The notes beneath the pieces are model-generated. The model was given only the letters and a program-made list of their open reading frames with translations. It did not search any database and had not been told where the DNA came from. Both the position numbers and the translations under genes were made by a program. DNA of 64,000 bases from Acestrorhynchus altus (taxonomy: Eukaryota > Chordata > Actinopteri > Characiformes > Acestrorhynchidae), in NCBI GenBank assembly GCA_034509495.1, contig CM067507.1, positions 21,651,121-21,715,120 on the forward strand. The letters run 5' to 3'. Positions 1-12,102 of this stretch are shown in pieces (positions within the stretch are counted from its first letter, which is position 1; each line of letters opens with the position of its first letter).

Positions 1-19
1 TTTGTCATTCTGTAGTTAC

Positions 20-715
20 TGCCTGTAGTCCATAGTGTTTCTCTGCATACTTGATTTGGCCTCCTTTCACCCTGTTTTTTCAATGGTCATGACCACTAAG
101 GAGTATGTATTATCAGGATGATGGATCATTCTCAACACTGCAGTGCCACTGACACACTGGTGGTGGTGGTGGTGTGTGTGTGTTGCACTGGTACCAGTGG
201 ATCAGAGACAGCAATGCTGCTGGAGTGTTTAAACCCCTTAGTGTCACTGTTGGATTGAGAACAGTCCATCAATCAGAAATATCCAACCAATATACTATGA
301 GCAGTGTCGTGTGAGCAAAACAAATGTTCCTGAAACAGATGAGCTTTTGTCTCTGACTTTATAGCTACAAGGTGGGTCAACTAAGCAGGAGTGCCTAATA
401 GAGTGGACAGTGGACACTGTGTACTCATACCAGTGCCACACACTAACACACCACCACCATGTCAGTCTCACTGCAGTTCTGAAAATGAACCACTACCCAT
501 GTAATACCTGTACTGTGGTGGTCCTGACTATAGAAGAAAAGTTTGAAGGAGGATAAGAAAGTATGCACAGAAACAGATGGGCTACACTGTGTCATTATAG
601 AACTACAAATGGCTCCTGTATGGTAGGTGGATCTGATAAATTGGACAGTGAGAGTAGAAACAAGGAGGTGGTCATGATGGTATGCCTAATGGGTGTACAC
701 ATTCACTGCTGTTAA
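20..715. repeat. Long fold-back repeat, probably a non-autonomous DNA transposon
   Basis: The left arm (about 20-180) and right arm (about 445-600) are imperfect reverse complements. The left arm reads through a 'ctctgcatact' block and 'cactgcagtgccactgacac' into GTG repeats. The right arm reads from CAC repeats through 'gtcagtctcactgcag' to 'agtatgcacagaaacagatg'. No coding capacity was seen between the arms. I recognise the text as a common dispersed repeat of otophysan fishes; the class is inferred. It lies in the mtf1 intron upstream of the first exon seen here. Confidence 0.6.
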
Positions 716-1057
716 AAACATTGCAATGTGATCTATTGTTTACAAAGGAATTCTAGACTTTTGCATGTATCAAAAACATCTTAATACAGCACTGTGAAGT
801 CATTTGCTGGTTAGCAGATTGTCCCCACATTTTTGTGCAACTCTGCTGATGTCTGTTGTAGTTTTATTAAATGTTTCATAAAGAAAGACATTTATATTAT
901 TGATTTATTTATTTAATTATTTAATTCAGTTACTTATTTTTATTGGTAAAATTAAAATGTGCTTTGTGCAATGTGTACAATTCAAGATGTTCTGATGGTT
1001 TGGTAGCTTTCTGTTTTTTAATGTCTTTTTTTCCTGTCCTTTCTTTATTTGTCTCAG

Positions 1058-4000
1058 GCTAAAAGCACATCAGCGACTTCATACGGGGAAGACTTTTAAC
1101 TGTGAATCAGAAGGATGCACAAAGTACTTTACCACACTCAGTGATCTGAGGAAGCACATTCGTACACACACCGGGGAAAAGCCGTTTCGGTGAGATCTTT
1201 CTGTAGATTTTACAGATTTATCCAGGGAAGCTCTTCATTCTTTTTTCTTTCCTAATTAGCAGATTTTCCTACTCCATTAACCCAGTCTGTGAATATTAAA
1301 ATAGATTTTTTTTAGTACATTTCGACCACTAATACCACTTGTATAGAATTCAGTGTTACTTGATTGACTATTGACTGTCTACTTTTATTCCTCTTTCTTA
1401 ATTCTATTATTTTTATTCTCTCTGTTTCTTGTTGTGATGTATTGCAGTTTAGTTTGTTTTGAGGTTTGGGACTTTGTGAGAAACATGTTAAGAAATCCAA
1501 AAAATGCTTAGACATTGTATAAATCAGTGTAAATTGATGTATAGAATCAGGCTGTGCTCTGTAACTCCTACAATATTACCATCTCTTAGGTGTGATCATG
1601 ATGGCTGTGGTAAGGCTTTTGCTGCTAGTCACCATCTGAAAACACATGTGCGGACACACACTGGTAAGATGATGTTTCATTATTTGCTCTTGCACTGAAA
1701 GTGAGCGGAACCACTCAGCAGCTAGGCTGCGTGATATGTCTTCAGTATCACAAATTAAAGCAAAGTTGCACTACATGTACATTGGGGAAAATAAGGATTT
1801 GTCACACTGCCGATTTTGCAAGTTTTTCCACCTACAAAGAATGGAGAGGTCTGCAATTTTTATAGTATGTACACTTCAACTGTGATATCCAGAAAATCAC
1901 ATTGTATGTTTCTCAAATAATTAAAAAATAACATTTGCATTTTATTACATTAAATAAGTATTTGATCACCTACCAACCATCAATAATTCTGGGTCTCACA
2001 GACCTGTTAGGCCTCCTACTCTGCACTTCTTTTCCTGTATTAATTGCACCTGTTTGAACTTGTTACCTGTATAAAAGACACCTGAACAGCCAATCAGTCA
2101 TATTCCAACCTTTCCACCATGGCCAAGACCAAAGAGCTGTTTAAGAACACCAGGAAAAAAATGTATAGACCTGCACATGGCTGAGATGGGTTACAGGATA
2201 ATAGGCAAGCAGCTAGGTAAGAATGCAAAAACTGTGGGCACATCTTTTAGAAAAATGAAGAAACACAAGTTGACTGTCAATCTTCCTCAGTCTGGGGCTT
2301 CATGCAAGATGTCACCTTGTGGAGTAAGGATTGATTTAAAAAAAAACAGGTCAGGAATCAGCCCAGAACTACTCAGGAGGACCTTGTCAATGACCTGAAC
2401 AGAGCTGGGCTCACAGTCTCAAAGATAACCTTTAGTAACACACTGCACCGTCATGGATTAAAATCCTGCAGGACACACAAGGGTCCCCCTGCTCACACCA
2501 GCACATGTCCAGACCGATTTGCGGTGTGCCGGTGGCCATCAGGATGATCCAAAGGAGGCATGGGAGACGGCCATGTGGTCAGATGAGACCAAAATATAAC
2601 TTGTTGGTATCAACTTCATTCGCCAAGTTTGAAGGAAAGAGGATGAGTACAACTCCAAAAACACCATCCCGACTGTGAAGCATGGGGGTGAAAACATCAT
2701 ACTTTGGGGAAGCTTGTCTGCACTGTATTGAAGGGAGGATGGATGGGACCATGAATTGCAAGATTTTGGCCAGCAACCTCTTTCCCTCAGTAAGAGCATT
2801 GAAGATCTTCCCTCATGATAATGACCTGAAATACACAGTCAGGGCAACTAAGGAGTGGCTCCGTAAGAAACATGTTTCAAGGTCCTGGAGTGGCCTAGCC
2901 AGTGTCCAGACCTGAACGAATAGAAAATCTTTGGAGGGAGCTGAAACTCTGGAGAAAGTTCTGGAGAAGCTCTGCAGTGTGTGCAAACTACAGGAAATGT
3001 CTGACCTCTGTAAACAAAGGTTTCTGTACCAAATATAAGTTCTGTTTTTCTATTGTATCAAATACTTAATACATGCAATAAAATGCAAATTAATTATTTA
3101 GAAATCGTACAATGTGATATTCTGGATTTGTTTTATTCTGTCACAGTTGAAGTGTTCCCACCATAAAAAGGACAGACCTCTCAATTCTTTGTAGGTGGGA
3201 AACGTGCAGAATCCGCAGTGTATCAAATACTTATTTTACCCCACTCTGTCTGAAGGCTTTTCTAAAGCTTACATTTAGGGTGGTTTCACACCACTCTATC
3301 TTTTACTGGTTTCACAGTATGCTATTAAAAAATCACGTACTGTATTTTCTGGACTATAAGCCACACCAGACTATAAGCCGCACCCTGGAAAATAACATAT
3401 ATAACAAAGAAAAAACTGCACGTCATTATAAGACGCATGGTTTAAAGCATGGAAAAAAAGTAGCGGCTTATAGTCCAGAAAATACAGTACTTGTTTAGTT
3501 AATGTTCATAAAATTATTTATGCTTTCAATTATTTTTTTTTTAATTATTTTAATAATTGTTTGCTCCTTCTGACCAGGAGAGAAGCCTTTTTTCTGCCCT
3601 AGTGATGGCTGTGAGAAGACATTCAGTTCACAATACAGTCTGAAAAGTCACATTCGGGGTCATGATAAAGGCTCACCGTACACAGTTAACCTCACCCATC
3701 CTCTCTCAGAGGTGAGTCTCTTTTCTGACTTGTACATAAAATCTGTCCATTTCCTAGAACTTCTCCATAACTTGTTTATGTTTTCATTATTTTATTCAAA
3801 GTTAATGTATCATATTTTATTCATTACACGTGAAGTGACACATTTTAAGCCTTTTTTGTTTTACTGTTGAATAACTTATGAAAATCAAATTTTAGATTTA
3901 TTCCAAAATATTTATTTAAATTTTCAATTCAAACAGTATTAACATTAAAGCAAAATTCTTGAAATATGTTGTTTTAAATTTAACAAGTAAATTATTAACC

Positions 4001-7000
4001 TTTTTGAATTTATGAACTTTTTCACAATTTTCTCATTTTGGTGATTTACTAGAGTATATACTAGCTATCAAGTAATTTTAGAGCATTTCTATTTGTCCAT
4101 TCAGTATTACATTTAAACACTGTACAGGAATCGCCTGATCTTACTTATAAGAATCTTAATAGTTTTAGAAAGTAACAAGATATTTTACTGTTAATTACAG
4201 GATGCAAATCACTCACTGTGCCTCAGTGATTTGAGCCTAATTTCCACAGACTCTGAGCTCCGAGAGAATGTCAACAATGTAAGTCTTTGTTATTTATGGT
4301 GTATTGTTTCTTATATATCTCTGCAGACTTTAAATGAACAGCAAATAATGTTGCCACTGTTTTGAAGTTGGATGAACAGATAGGTCATGTGGTAGCAGAA
4401 TGACCATTGTCAAATTCAAATAAATGACAGTTCTGGTCATAGTACTGAGTAATTAGTAATAGTAATTATACTCATTTTGACCCACTGTGTTATGCACACA
4501 CGGGACTTAGACCTCCACATTTTACCCATCCACACACAGTAATACACATATACACACTAATGAGTTCACACACCAGGGGGCAGTGAGCACACGTGCCCAG
4601 AGTGGTGGGCAGCCCTGTGAGTCCTAGGAGTTCAGTGCCTTGCGCAAGGGCACTTCAGTAATGTCCTGCCAGTTCAGGGATTCAAACCATCGACCTTCCA
4701 GTCACAAGGCTGGTTCCCTAACCACAGGCCGTGGCTGCTCATGTTTAGGCACTGAACAGTGTTTTCACAGAGAAAGGTGCTGGAAAATGTATGGTTCTGC
4801 AGCCCTCATGGGTTTGGAAGACTTGACTTCAAATATGCTTTGAACAGTTCTGTTGCAAATACACTGTATGCCCAAATGTTTGTGAACGCCTCTTCTAAAG
4901 AATGCATTCAGCTCCTTTAAGTTGCACCAATAGCTAACATAGATGCAAATGCACACACAATGTGTCTACTCACTGTGGAGATGTACTGCCAATAGAATTG
5001 CAAATAAACTCTTTGATCAGTTAAATCCAAACCATGCCATGTGTGGTCTAGAGAGGTGTGAAATCCTTGTGCGTTGAGCTGTGGAGCAGTGCAACTGCGT
5101 TCTCTAGAAAGTTGAGGAACTGGGCATGATAAGGGTTGGTGATCATAAACAAGCCTCCCCTGTGCAGTAGAGACGATTACTTCAAATATATGATAAGCTC
5201 TTTTTAATATCCTTTGAAAGAAACAATGAATGAGCAGGTGTCCCAATACTTTTTGTATACTTGGGTTGTAGTGTATAGTGATAGGAAAAAGCAGCTGTAA
5301 AAGCAAAACCTTCTTGCAAGAATAATTGCGTAACATTCCTCATTTGATTAACACACTCCCATAATCTACAGTCACAGAGCTTGGAACTGAATAACGTCAC
5401 TCCTGTGAGGATATTTGAGTTGATGTTCCAGAGCCCTGAAAACAGTGTCAGTCAAGATGACGCACATCCCTCCGGCAAGTAGCTCTCAAATCTCATTAGC
5501 AAAGTATGTTTTGCACAGATGTCATGCCAACCGTTTCTCACTTATTTTTTCTTCACTTCCAGATAACCTAGTGGAGGCTTTTGGCTTGGAGACACCACCG
5601 CAGCCAGCTGTGGCAGACACATCTGCTTTGCTTTCCTACCCTCAGCTGCCTTCATCCTCCTCTTCCTCCAACTCTCTCAGCACCTCTGTCTTAGAGAACT
5701 CCACACAGACTGTCTCGTCCTCCACTCAGGCAGGCTCTACCAACAATTCCGTGCACACCCCTCCATTATCTACCTTTCCCTCAGTTCTCCATACCTCACT
5801 ACAGACACCAGAAGTGCCCACTCCCCCTGCACCCGCTGCCACTCAGCACTACACACCCATCCTGCCTCCAACCCCTCCTAACTCCCTGCCAGGTTCCAAC
5901 TCGGCCGTGGCCAGCATTCCCAACCCAGCTTTAGCGACACCTTTGACTACAGCAGCAGCAGCAGTTGTAACACAAACAGTGCCTTTAGCAGGCAATACCA
6001 GCCTTGCTCCCACACCCACCATCACCATTGCCTCCACACAGAGTCTCCTGCAGCCCAGCCTTGTCATGGACCAGAACCTGCAGTGGATCCTCAGCAGTGC
6101 TGCTAATGCACAGCAGAACCCTGAACAACAGGTCAGAGTCGCACTGTACACACGATGCCCTTTCATCTCCATACCTTGTGTTAATGAGTATGACTTTTAG
6201 AAGAGCTAAGGGTGTTTTGAACCTCAATACATAAAAATATCTGCATTAAAAAAGTATTCAAAAAGTGATATTATTTTACAAAGTTAGACAGCAGTTGTGA
6301 GCACAATAAATTAATTGACCCATAATATGTTTCTGGTAAATCTATGGATGAAATGACCAGCAATAACAGGGATTTCTGTTGAAAATATATGCAGAATAGT
6401 GCAGGTATATTTACCGTTTACAGTAAATACACGTCCTGCCATTACATGCATGGATTCACATAGCAGTATATTGGCACAACAGACTACACTCATAATTCCC
6501 GTTTTTGCTTACAAATAACTATTATTCAGGATTTTCTTCACAGCAAGCACAGTGTTACCTTAAGCATTAGCTGAAGACTTTATGGGTTGGTTGTGGAAGC
6601 ATGTTGAGTGCAGCATGTGGAATCTTAGGTGTTATTGAGTCTTATGTGTTTTCAAAACAAGACAACTGAGCTTTCATTCCCATATACCCTTTCATCTACT
6701 CCTGAAAGTCCACACTAAAATATTTGACATAATTAAAATTTAAAAAAAAAATAAAAAGAGGGGGTAAAGTTATTTATCTATAATTTCCACGTGTCGAAAT
6801 AGCATTGCCAAAATTCTACTCCCCCATCAAACTCATTTGACATTAACATCTATGATATATATGTCACCAAAATAAATTTGATGTATATCAGCACTTACAC
6901 GTCATGGATAAGAGGGAAGTATTATTCAGAGTATTGCCAACATTACCAAATGTGAGCATATTGGATTATTTCATAACCCAGTTCTTTTTGAGAGAATGTG

Positions 7001-9843
7001 AGAATGTTTCATTTACAATTTCATTTACATGAGTTCTTTTGAAAATATATGAAAACAACAGAATGTCAAACAGTGAGAGGCTGCCACATCACAAGTTGCC
7101 CTTAGTGAATGTGCCAGACATGGAAATTGTATCTTGCTTTAATAACTTTTTTTTAATCCCATATGCTGCACCAACGATCACACAGTCTCCAGTCTGTTAA
7201 ATGAATAACAGCTGCTGCTTTATGCAATGTTTGGTTGGCTTTGAAAACTCCATGATTAATAGTTATCTCTAAACAGAAACGAGAATCACAAGTGTAATCT
7301 GTTGACCTCATAGTGGTGCATGATGTGTGTGAATGTCAAGGAGAGAATTCATCCCAACTATTAAAGAAAGCATAAATTGAATTTAAACAAAAAATATATA
7401 AAATGGTCTACATTTTTGGTCAACTGATGAATTGCTGTTGCCATTGTTTCCTGTTTCCCCTCTTTGCATGAGAGGTTTATGCTGGTTCATTTCCAAGGTT
7501 TTGCCAAATTAATGCAAAACAGATCCGATCAGCTACAAGCAAGTTTTTTAATTTCATGTGTAAAATCAGAAATTGGTAAACAGATGTTCTCTTTTTCCAT
7601 GAATCGTGTTTTGAAACTAAAATCAGATGGTAGGTTGTTGTCTGTTTCCTTTTATTTATTTATTTTTTTAATAAAACATTGCCCATTCACAACATATGCA
7701 GACTGAAGTTGTACTTTAGCCTTGCCAATTGCTTGTTGCTTTAATGCTTCAAAATATTACTGTGTAACTCAAGAGGGACATTCAAATAATATACAGTGCA
7801 TCCGGAAAGTATTCACAGCCCTTCACCTTTTACACAATTTGTTACAGCCTTATTTCAAAATGTAGGAATTGGATTGACTAGGCGATGAGTGGCATTCAGT
7901 CCAAAAGGTTCAATCTTGTTTCTCGTGGTCTTAGGAGTCCTTTAAGTGGCTTTTGGCAAACTCCAGACAGGATGTCATGTGCCTTTTACTGAGGAGTGGC
8001 TACCATCTGACCACTCTACCACTCTATAGGCCTGATTGGTGGAGTTCTGCAGAAACGGTTGCCCTAGAAGGTTCCAAAAAGATCATTTGGAGTGCTATCA
8101 GAGTCACCATTGGGTTTTTGGTCACCTCCCTGACTAAGGCATTTCAACCACAATCACTCAGTTTGGCTGGGTGGTCAGCTCTATGAAGAGTCCTGCTGGT
8201 TCCAAACAACTTCTATTTACAGATAATGGAGGCCACTGTGCTCATTGGGACCTTCAACAGAATTTTTCTGTATCCTTCCCTAGATTTGTGTCTCGATACA
8301 ATCCTGCGTCGGCGGTCTACAGACAATTCCTTAGACTTTGTGGCTTGGTTTGTGCTCTGACATGCACCATCTACTATGGGGCATAATATAAACTGGTGTG
8401 TGCTAAACTGAATTTAATACAGGTGTTCTCCAATCAGGATGTAGAAACACCTGAAGGATGATTAGTGGAAACAAGAGGCATCTGAGCTCAAATTTGAGTG
8501 TCATGTGTGAATGTTATATTTTTTTTATTTATTTTTTTTACATTTGCAAACATTTCAGGCAAACTTTTCTCACATTGTCATCATGGGGTATTGTTTAGAA
8601 TTTGTGAGGGGGAAAAATTGAATCCATTTTCGGAATAAGGCTGTAGCATAACAAAATGTGTAAAAAGTGAAGCGCTGTGATTTCTTTCCGGATGCTCCGT
8701 AGGTAGGAATTCTGTAATGTGTTCAGCTGAGAGACGTGAGGAACACGTGAGGAACAAGTTCAATATTGCATCTTCAGGGAATTGTAATATCATTGCTCAT
8801 AATTTAATCCTAAGAAGTAGACTTTTATTTTATATTCATTACATGTACTTCAAGCCCTTTTTGTTTTAATTTTGATACCATAGTAATTCACACAAACAGC
8901 ATTCACATGTTGCTGCTATGAGATGGAAATGAGCAATGGCATTTGTTTTGACTTATTGAACTATATAAATGAAACTTAAAATCCATGATAGCTTGTGTCC
9001 ACATCTTTCCTGCTTCTACAAGAATGCTGAATAATGCATGATAACCTAAATTGGAAAGGTTTAACAGCACATTTCACATGCTTGAAAGATTAGCAGTGCA
9101 CTGGGATGGACCGCATACCAACATTATAACTAAAAGTTTATTTTTATAACTGAAAATGTTCTTGCTCATGTGTTCTGCATACTCTCTCTTACTTAGGGTC
9201 CCAAAGTGGAGAAGGTCTTCTTTACAACAGCCATACCTGTAGGTGGACATTCAGGTAAGGTGACATATTATTAACTCAAGTATTATGTGATTCTAGACAG
9301 TTTATGGTGAGTTTGTTTTCTGCTTGGGATAACTGAAAGTTTGACATTCTTTGTGTGTGTTCTGCCTTAGGGAACCCTGTGCAGCAGATAGGCCTTAGTC
9401 TCCCGGTCATCATAATTAAGCAGGAGGAAGCTTGCCAGTGTAATTGTGCCTGCAGAGACTCAGCTAAAGAAAGGAGCTCAAGCCAGAGTGCTACCTCCTC
9501 ACAGCAGGAGCCTACAGACACTTCACCGCCTCTTCCGCCCCCTCCACCACCCCCTCCTCCACCACCTCCACCACCACCACTGCCTGCAGAGGCAACTCCA
9601 CAGTGTTGTTCCTCCAAGGTGAATCCTATTCTTCCCCAAACACTGACCCAGCCTGGAAATCACTCTGCCTCAAGTCAGACATTCCACACTGAGGCCATAG
9701 CTTCCAGCACTCCCACAGACAGCCTGGCAAATGTAGATGTGGTGGACCTCCTTAGCCCTGAGACCACAGCCAATATTGAGGCTCTACTCATGGTTGCTGA
9801 TGAGTTCTCCATGGCGGAGAGCGGCAGCAGCAACGGCACCTAA
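1058..9843 (+). CDS. mtf1: Metal regulatory transcription factor 1, C-terminal eight exons (5' part outside the window)
   Basis: Coding exons: 1058-1189, 1590-1663, 3578-3711, 4201-4278, 5372-5474, 5563-6131, 9197-9254, 9371-9843; all phases join without a break (about 540 codons). MTF1 senses zinc through C2H2 fingers and binds metal-response elements to switch on metallothionein and zinc-export genes. The first exon begins in the third finger (LKAHQRLHTGK), followed by finger 4 (FNCESEGCTKYF), finger 5 (CDHDGCGKAF) and finger 6 (CPSDGCEKTF). Next come a leucine/serine-rich stretch (LCLSDLSLISTDSELREN), a long Ser/Thr/Pro/Ala-rich activation region in the 569-base exon, the block KVEKVFFTTAIPV, and the cysteine cluster CQCNCACRDSAKER that is important for metal response in mammals. 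Odd points are a GC-AG intron at 5475-5562 and a polyproline tract at about 9527-9582. The stop is TAA 9841-9843. Earlier exons (fingers 1-2, N terminus) are missing because the window starts inside an intron. Confidence 0.96.
1778..3247 (+). mobile_element. Tc1-like transposon, decayed, with ~190-bp terminal inverted repeats
   Basis: It begins 'ggggaaaataaggattt' and ends 'aaatacttattttacccc', with long inverted ends containing complementary 'aagtatttgatcacctacc'-type blocks. Plus-strand transposase remnants include an N-terminal MAKTKELFKNTR, a helix-turn-helix region (GYRIIGKQLGKNAKTV, then TVNLPQSG) and the TIPTVKHGGENIILWG catalytic-region block near 2665-2710. Frameshifts and stops (for example after 2398) make it inactive. 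It sits in an mtf1 intron. Confidence 0.88.
3337..3490. mobile_element. 154-bp palindromic MITE with perfect 26-bp terminal inverted repeats
   Basis: The first 26 bases (starting 'gtactgtattttctggacta') are the exact reverse complement of the last 26. Interior blocks 'ctataagccgcac' and 'gcggcttatag' extend the symmetry. There is no ORF with transposase similarity. The perfect ends suggest recent activity. It lies within an mtf1 intron, about 90 bases before the finger-6 exon. Confidence 0.85.
4455..4741 (-). mobile_element. tRNA-derived SINE
   Basis: Read on the minus strand from 4741, it shows an A-box-like 'tgtggttagggaa' and a B-box 'ggtttgaatcc' at tRNA-like spacing. The body has the typical fish-SINE text 'gtgcccttgcgcaaggcac'. 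It ends in CA-rich text near 4490. It is inserted in an mtf1 intron in antisense orientation. Confidence 0.7.
4860..5275. mobile_element. Non-autonomous DNA transposon (MITE) with TACACT...AGTGTA ends
   Basis: The left end 'tacactgtatgcccaaatgt' mirrors the right end 'acttgggttgtagtgta' imperfectly, and inner 'gtttgtgaacgcc' and 'ggtgtcccaatac' are also related. The text resembles a MITE abundant in bony fishes whose ends read 'tacactatatggccaaa'. There is no credible coding sequence; the 139-residue minus-strand ORF inside it has no recognisable protein motif. Confidence 0.65.
5475..5562 (+). other. mtf1: 88-bp GC-AG intron of mtf1
   Basis: The upstream exon reads ...GATGACGCACATCCCTCC-G, then 'gcaagt', and the next exon begins after 'cttcacttccag' with ATAACCTAGTG. 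Without splicing, the frame hits TAG three codons on. Splicing at GC gives an uninterrupted D-N-L-V-E-A-F-G frame. GCAAGT is the usual donor consensus for the rare GC-AG class. No GT donor nearby keeps the frame. Confidence 0.8.
6132..7791 (+). other. mtf1 intron, AT-rich, no feature recognised before the Tc1 element
   Basis: This is intronic sequence with the donor 'gtcaga' after 6131. I see short A/T runs and no coding-like ORF or clear repeat. The remainder of the intron (8702-9196) is likewise plain, ending in the acceptor 'cttacttag' before 9197. Confidence 0.6.
7792..8701 (-). mobile_element. Tc1-like transposon, internally deleted
   Basis: The ends are 'tacagtgcatccggaaag' and 'ctttccggatgctccgta', with longer imperfect inverted repeats behind them. 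The minus strand near 8090-8140 reads the helix-turn-helix part of a Tc1 transposase (a KALVREVTKNPMV-like block). The catalytic region is absent or destroyed, so this is a deletion derivative. It is flanked by TA, the Tc1 target. Other pieces of the same family lie at 15179 and 38521. Confidence 0.85.
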
Positions 9844-11908
9844 AGAAAGCTAAGGATTGCCACCCCTCTTCCCCTTCTGGGTTTTCTCTTTATACCTTGC
9901 GCAGTTTTGATCTGATGCATAGGACTATGCTCTGTAATCCAGGGGATCAGATTTCTCAGAGTAAGAATCTCTCTAGGATCAACTTTGCTCGTTCATATTC
10001 TTTTGAACTAGATGCTTAATATATGTGAGCCTTGAGCTAGTATTTTAGTGGCAGTGCATTTTGTTTCAATATGCGCTCTATCTGACTATGAAATTTCCCC
10101 ACTGAGAACACAAGGTTTTTACGTGGTCATTTGTTTGAAGTTACTTCACTTTTTTGCACTGTATCACAGCAGTCCTTCCAGAAACCCTTATGATATGCTA
10201 ATCATCTATTCTGACCACTGTAATAGTCCTGTAAACCTGGCTGTCAAATGATGAATAGCATATCAGGGAAAGTAAAAACATACATACATAACAGACATGT
10301 ACTCAGCTTTTACAAGAAAAAGCAATATTGTAAACCTTGAATATTCAGAAGGCGGCAACATTTTGTCGGTATAAATCAGGCTGCTTAGTTTGAGTTGGGA
10401 TAGGTGGTTTTAAAAGGTACAGAACAGTCACAGGAGATGACCTAAAGCACTGAGGGCTGTCGGACTGAGCAGAATATTATAGATTTTTATCTATCATAAG
10501 ATTTGTCAGCCAGCTACACTGAACTGAAAATTTGAAGTTGTGAATGTGTGAATTGGCCAGCATGTCCTACATTTAATTGGCATATGCAGCACTTTGAATG
10601 GAAAAATGAAGCCCTTTTGGTTAATGCAGTCATTCAAGCCCAGCACATGCTGTAAGATATGAATAGCATATTACTTGTAATTTATTAGAAAGACTACAGT
10701 AGCCCAAGAAATGTGACGCTAATGTATTCTTAAAGCAGTTTCTCTCACCAGAAAGGAGTGACAAATTGCTTGCCTTTAAAATGATACTGATATGGTATGT
10801 TGGTTGCTGGTTGGCTGCCTGTAACTAGTATTTAATTTTTATATGTTAATTTATTGAAATACTTAATCTCTCATATTAGATTAATGCAGTACACATTTTT
10901 CCCACAACCTTCCACGTTTTCACCTAGACTTGGTGGATCATGGTCTTTTCTTTTGTCTTTGTCTTTGGTGCAGTCAACCCATCCAGAACTTATACCTTTT
11001 TTGTCTTTCTTGCCTTTGGGTTGCAGGTCAGGCATGTTAATGGAGTTACCTAGCCTTGTCCCTGCTTTATCGTTACTGAGTTGATTTGAGCCTTTGTTTG
11101 AACTTTTCCTCTTCTTTCCAATCTTCTTATTCTCTATTTTTTAATAAGTCTCACTATGTGGCTTGCTCAGGGATATAGGAAAACCAAGCAGAGGTATACA
11201 TGTCTGTGCTGTCCTTGGAATGACATAAAAGTAAACACCACGGCTGTAGGAATTTGATCTTACCTGCTTGTACATCATCAAGCCAAGGTTTAGATAAAAC
11301 CAGAGAAACAATTAGTTAACTTGCCTGCACTTGCAAGCCTCCCCCCCTGTTTATACACCACTGCTGTAAGGAGAGGTTTTAAGGAGCTGATTATAATGTA
11401 AATATAATGTAGTACATTTGAAAATGATAAATGTTTAAGCCCTTAGATTGTATTTGTATTTTTGTATAGAACTATGGGGGCGATCACACTTTGGGTTTGA
11501 AATGGAAGATGAGACACTGCCCTGCCCTTTTTCTTTGCAACCCACTTGTTAGCAATTTGCCATGCAGTACTGTCTTTGTTTTTTTGTTTTTTTACCTCAC
11601 TCGACTCATCTACAAAGTCTGCACTATGACTAGAAAAAGCTAACCATGCTCTCCCATAACCTCAGCACCACCTGCAGGACTAAATGGCCTTAATATTTTG
11701 ATGAACAGTGGCCTAAGAGAGCCATTTGCCACACAACTTTTTGATCCACTCCAGCATTTGAAAGCTCTCGTTACATCATGGCATTCAGGAAGAGCAAGCT
11801 GACTAAATATCACTCTGATTTTATTTTTCTTGTGTGCCAAGAAATGGTGGTTGTATTGTTCATGTTGATTGTGATATTCTGTTCTGATTTGAGTTGCAGT
11901 CAGATCAA

Positions 11909-12102
11909 AACCTTGTATCTCCAAAACTGCAACTTTACAGGAGAAGGAAAACAAAACTTTGGAGCTTTCTATGGAAATCAATGTAAAAAGGTTTTATTCC
12001 AGGTCATTTTAGAGCATTTCCACTGGTCTGTTCATCATGACGTTCTGACAAAATACAAAGAACTGGCAGAAGAAAAAAGTCCAAAAATGGAGATACAAGG
12101 TT
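11909..12102. mobile_element. Short MITE-like inverted-repeat element in the mtf1 3' flank
   Basis: 'aaccttgtatctcca' at 11909-11923 is the exact reverse complement of 'tggagatacaaggtt' at 12088-12102. The interior is AT-rich with no conserved ORF. A plus-strand ORF (11778-12143) spans it by chance. Confidence 0.6.

Noticed and set aside
1504..1698. Start codon at 1504 leading into CDHDGCGKAF
   Set aside because: Intron read-through; the exon proper starts at 1590 and joins in phase to the preceding zinc-finger exon.
3578..3711. A seventh zinc finger after the CPSDGCEKTF finger in this exon
   Set aside because: After the sixth finger ends in HIRGH, the sequence (DKGSPYTVNLTHPLSE) has no Cys pair; six fingers in total agrees with the family.
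4917..5336. 139-codon minus-strand ORF
   Set aside because: Lies almost wholly inside the MITE at 4860-5275; no recognisable transposase or host motif.
5849..6172. 107-codon minus-strand ORF
   Set aside because: Antisense shadow of the Ser/Pro/Ala-rich mtf1 exon 5563-6131; no domain and no splice context.
5445..6200. 251-codon plus-strand ORF as a stand-alone gene
   Set aside because: It runs in another frame through the GC-AG intron and then coincides with the mtf1 exon; only 5563-6131 is coding.
9276..9617. 113-codon minus-strand ORF with a polyglycine run
   Set aside because: Reverse reading of the mtf1 polyproline codons; an artefact.
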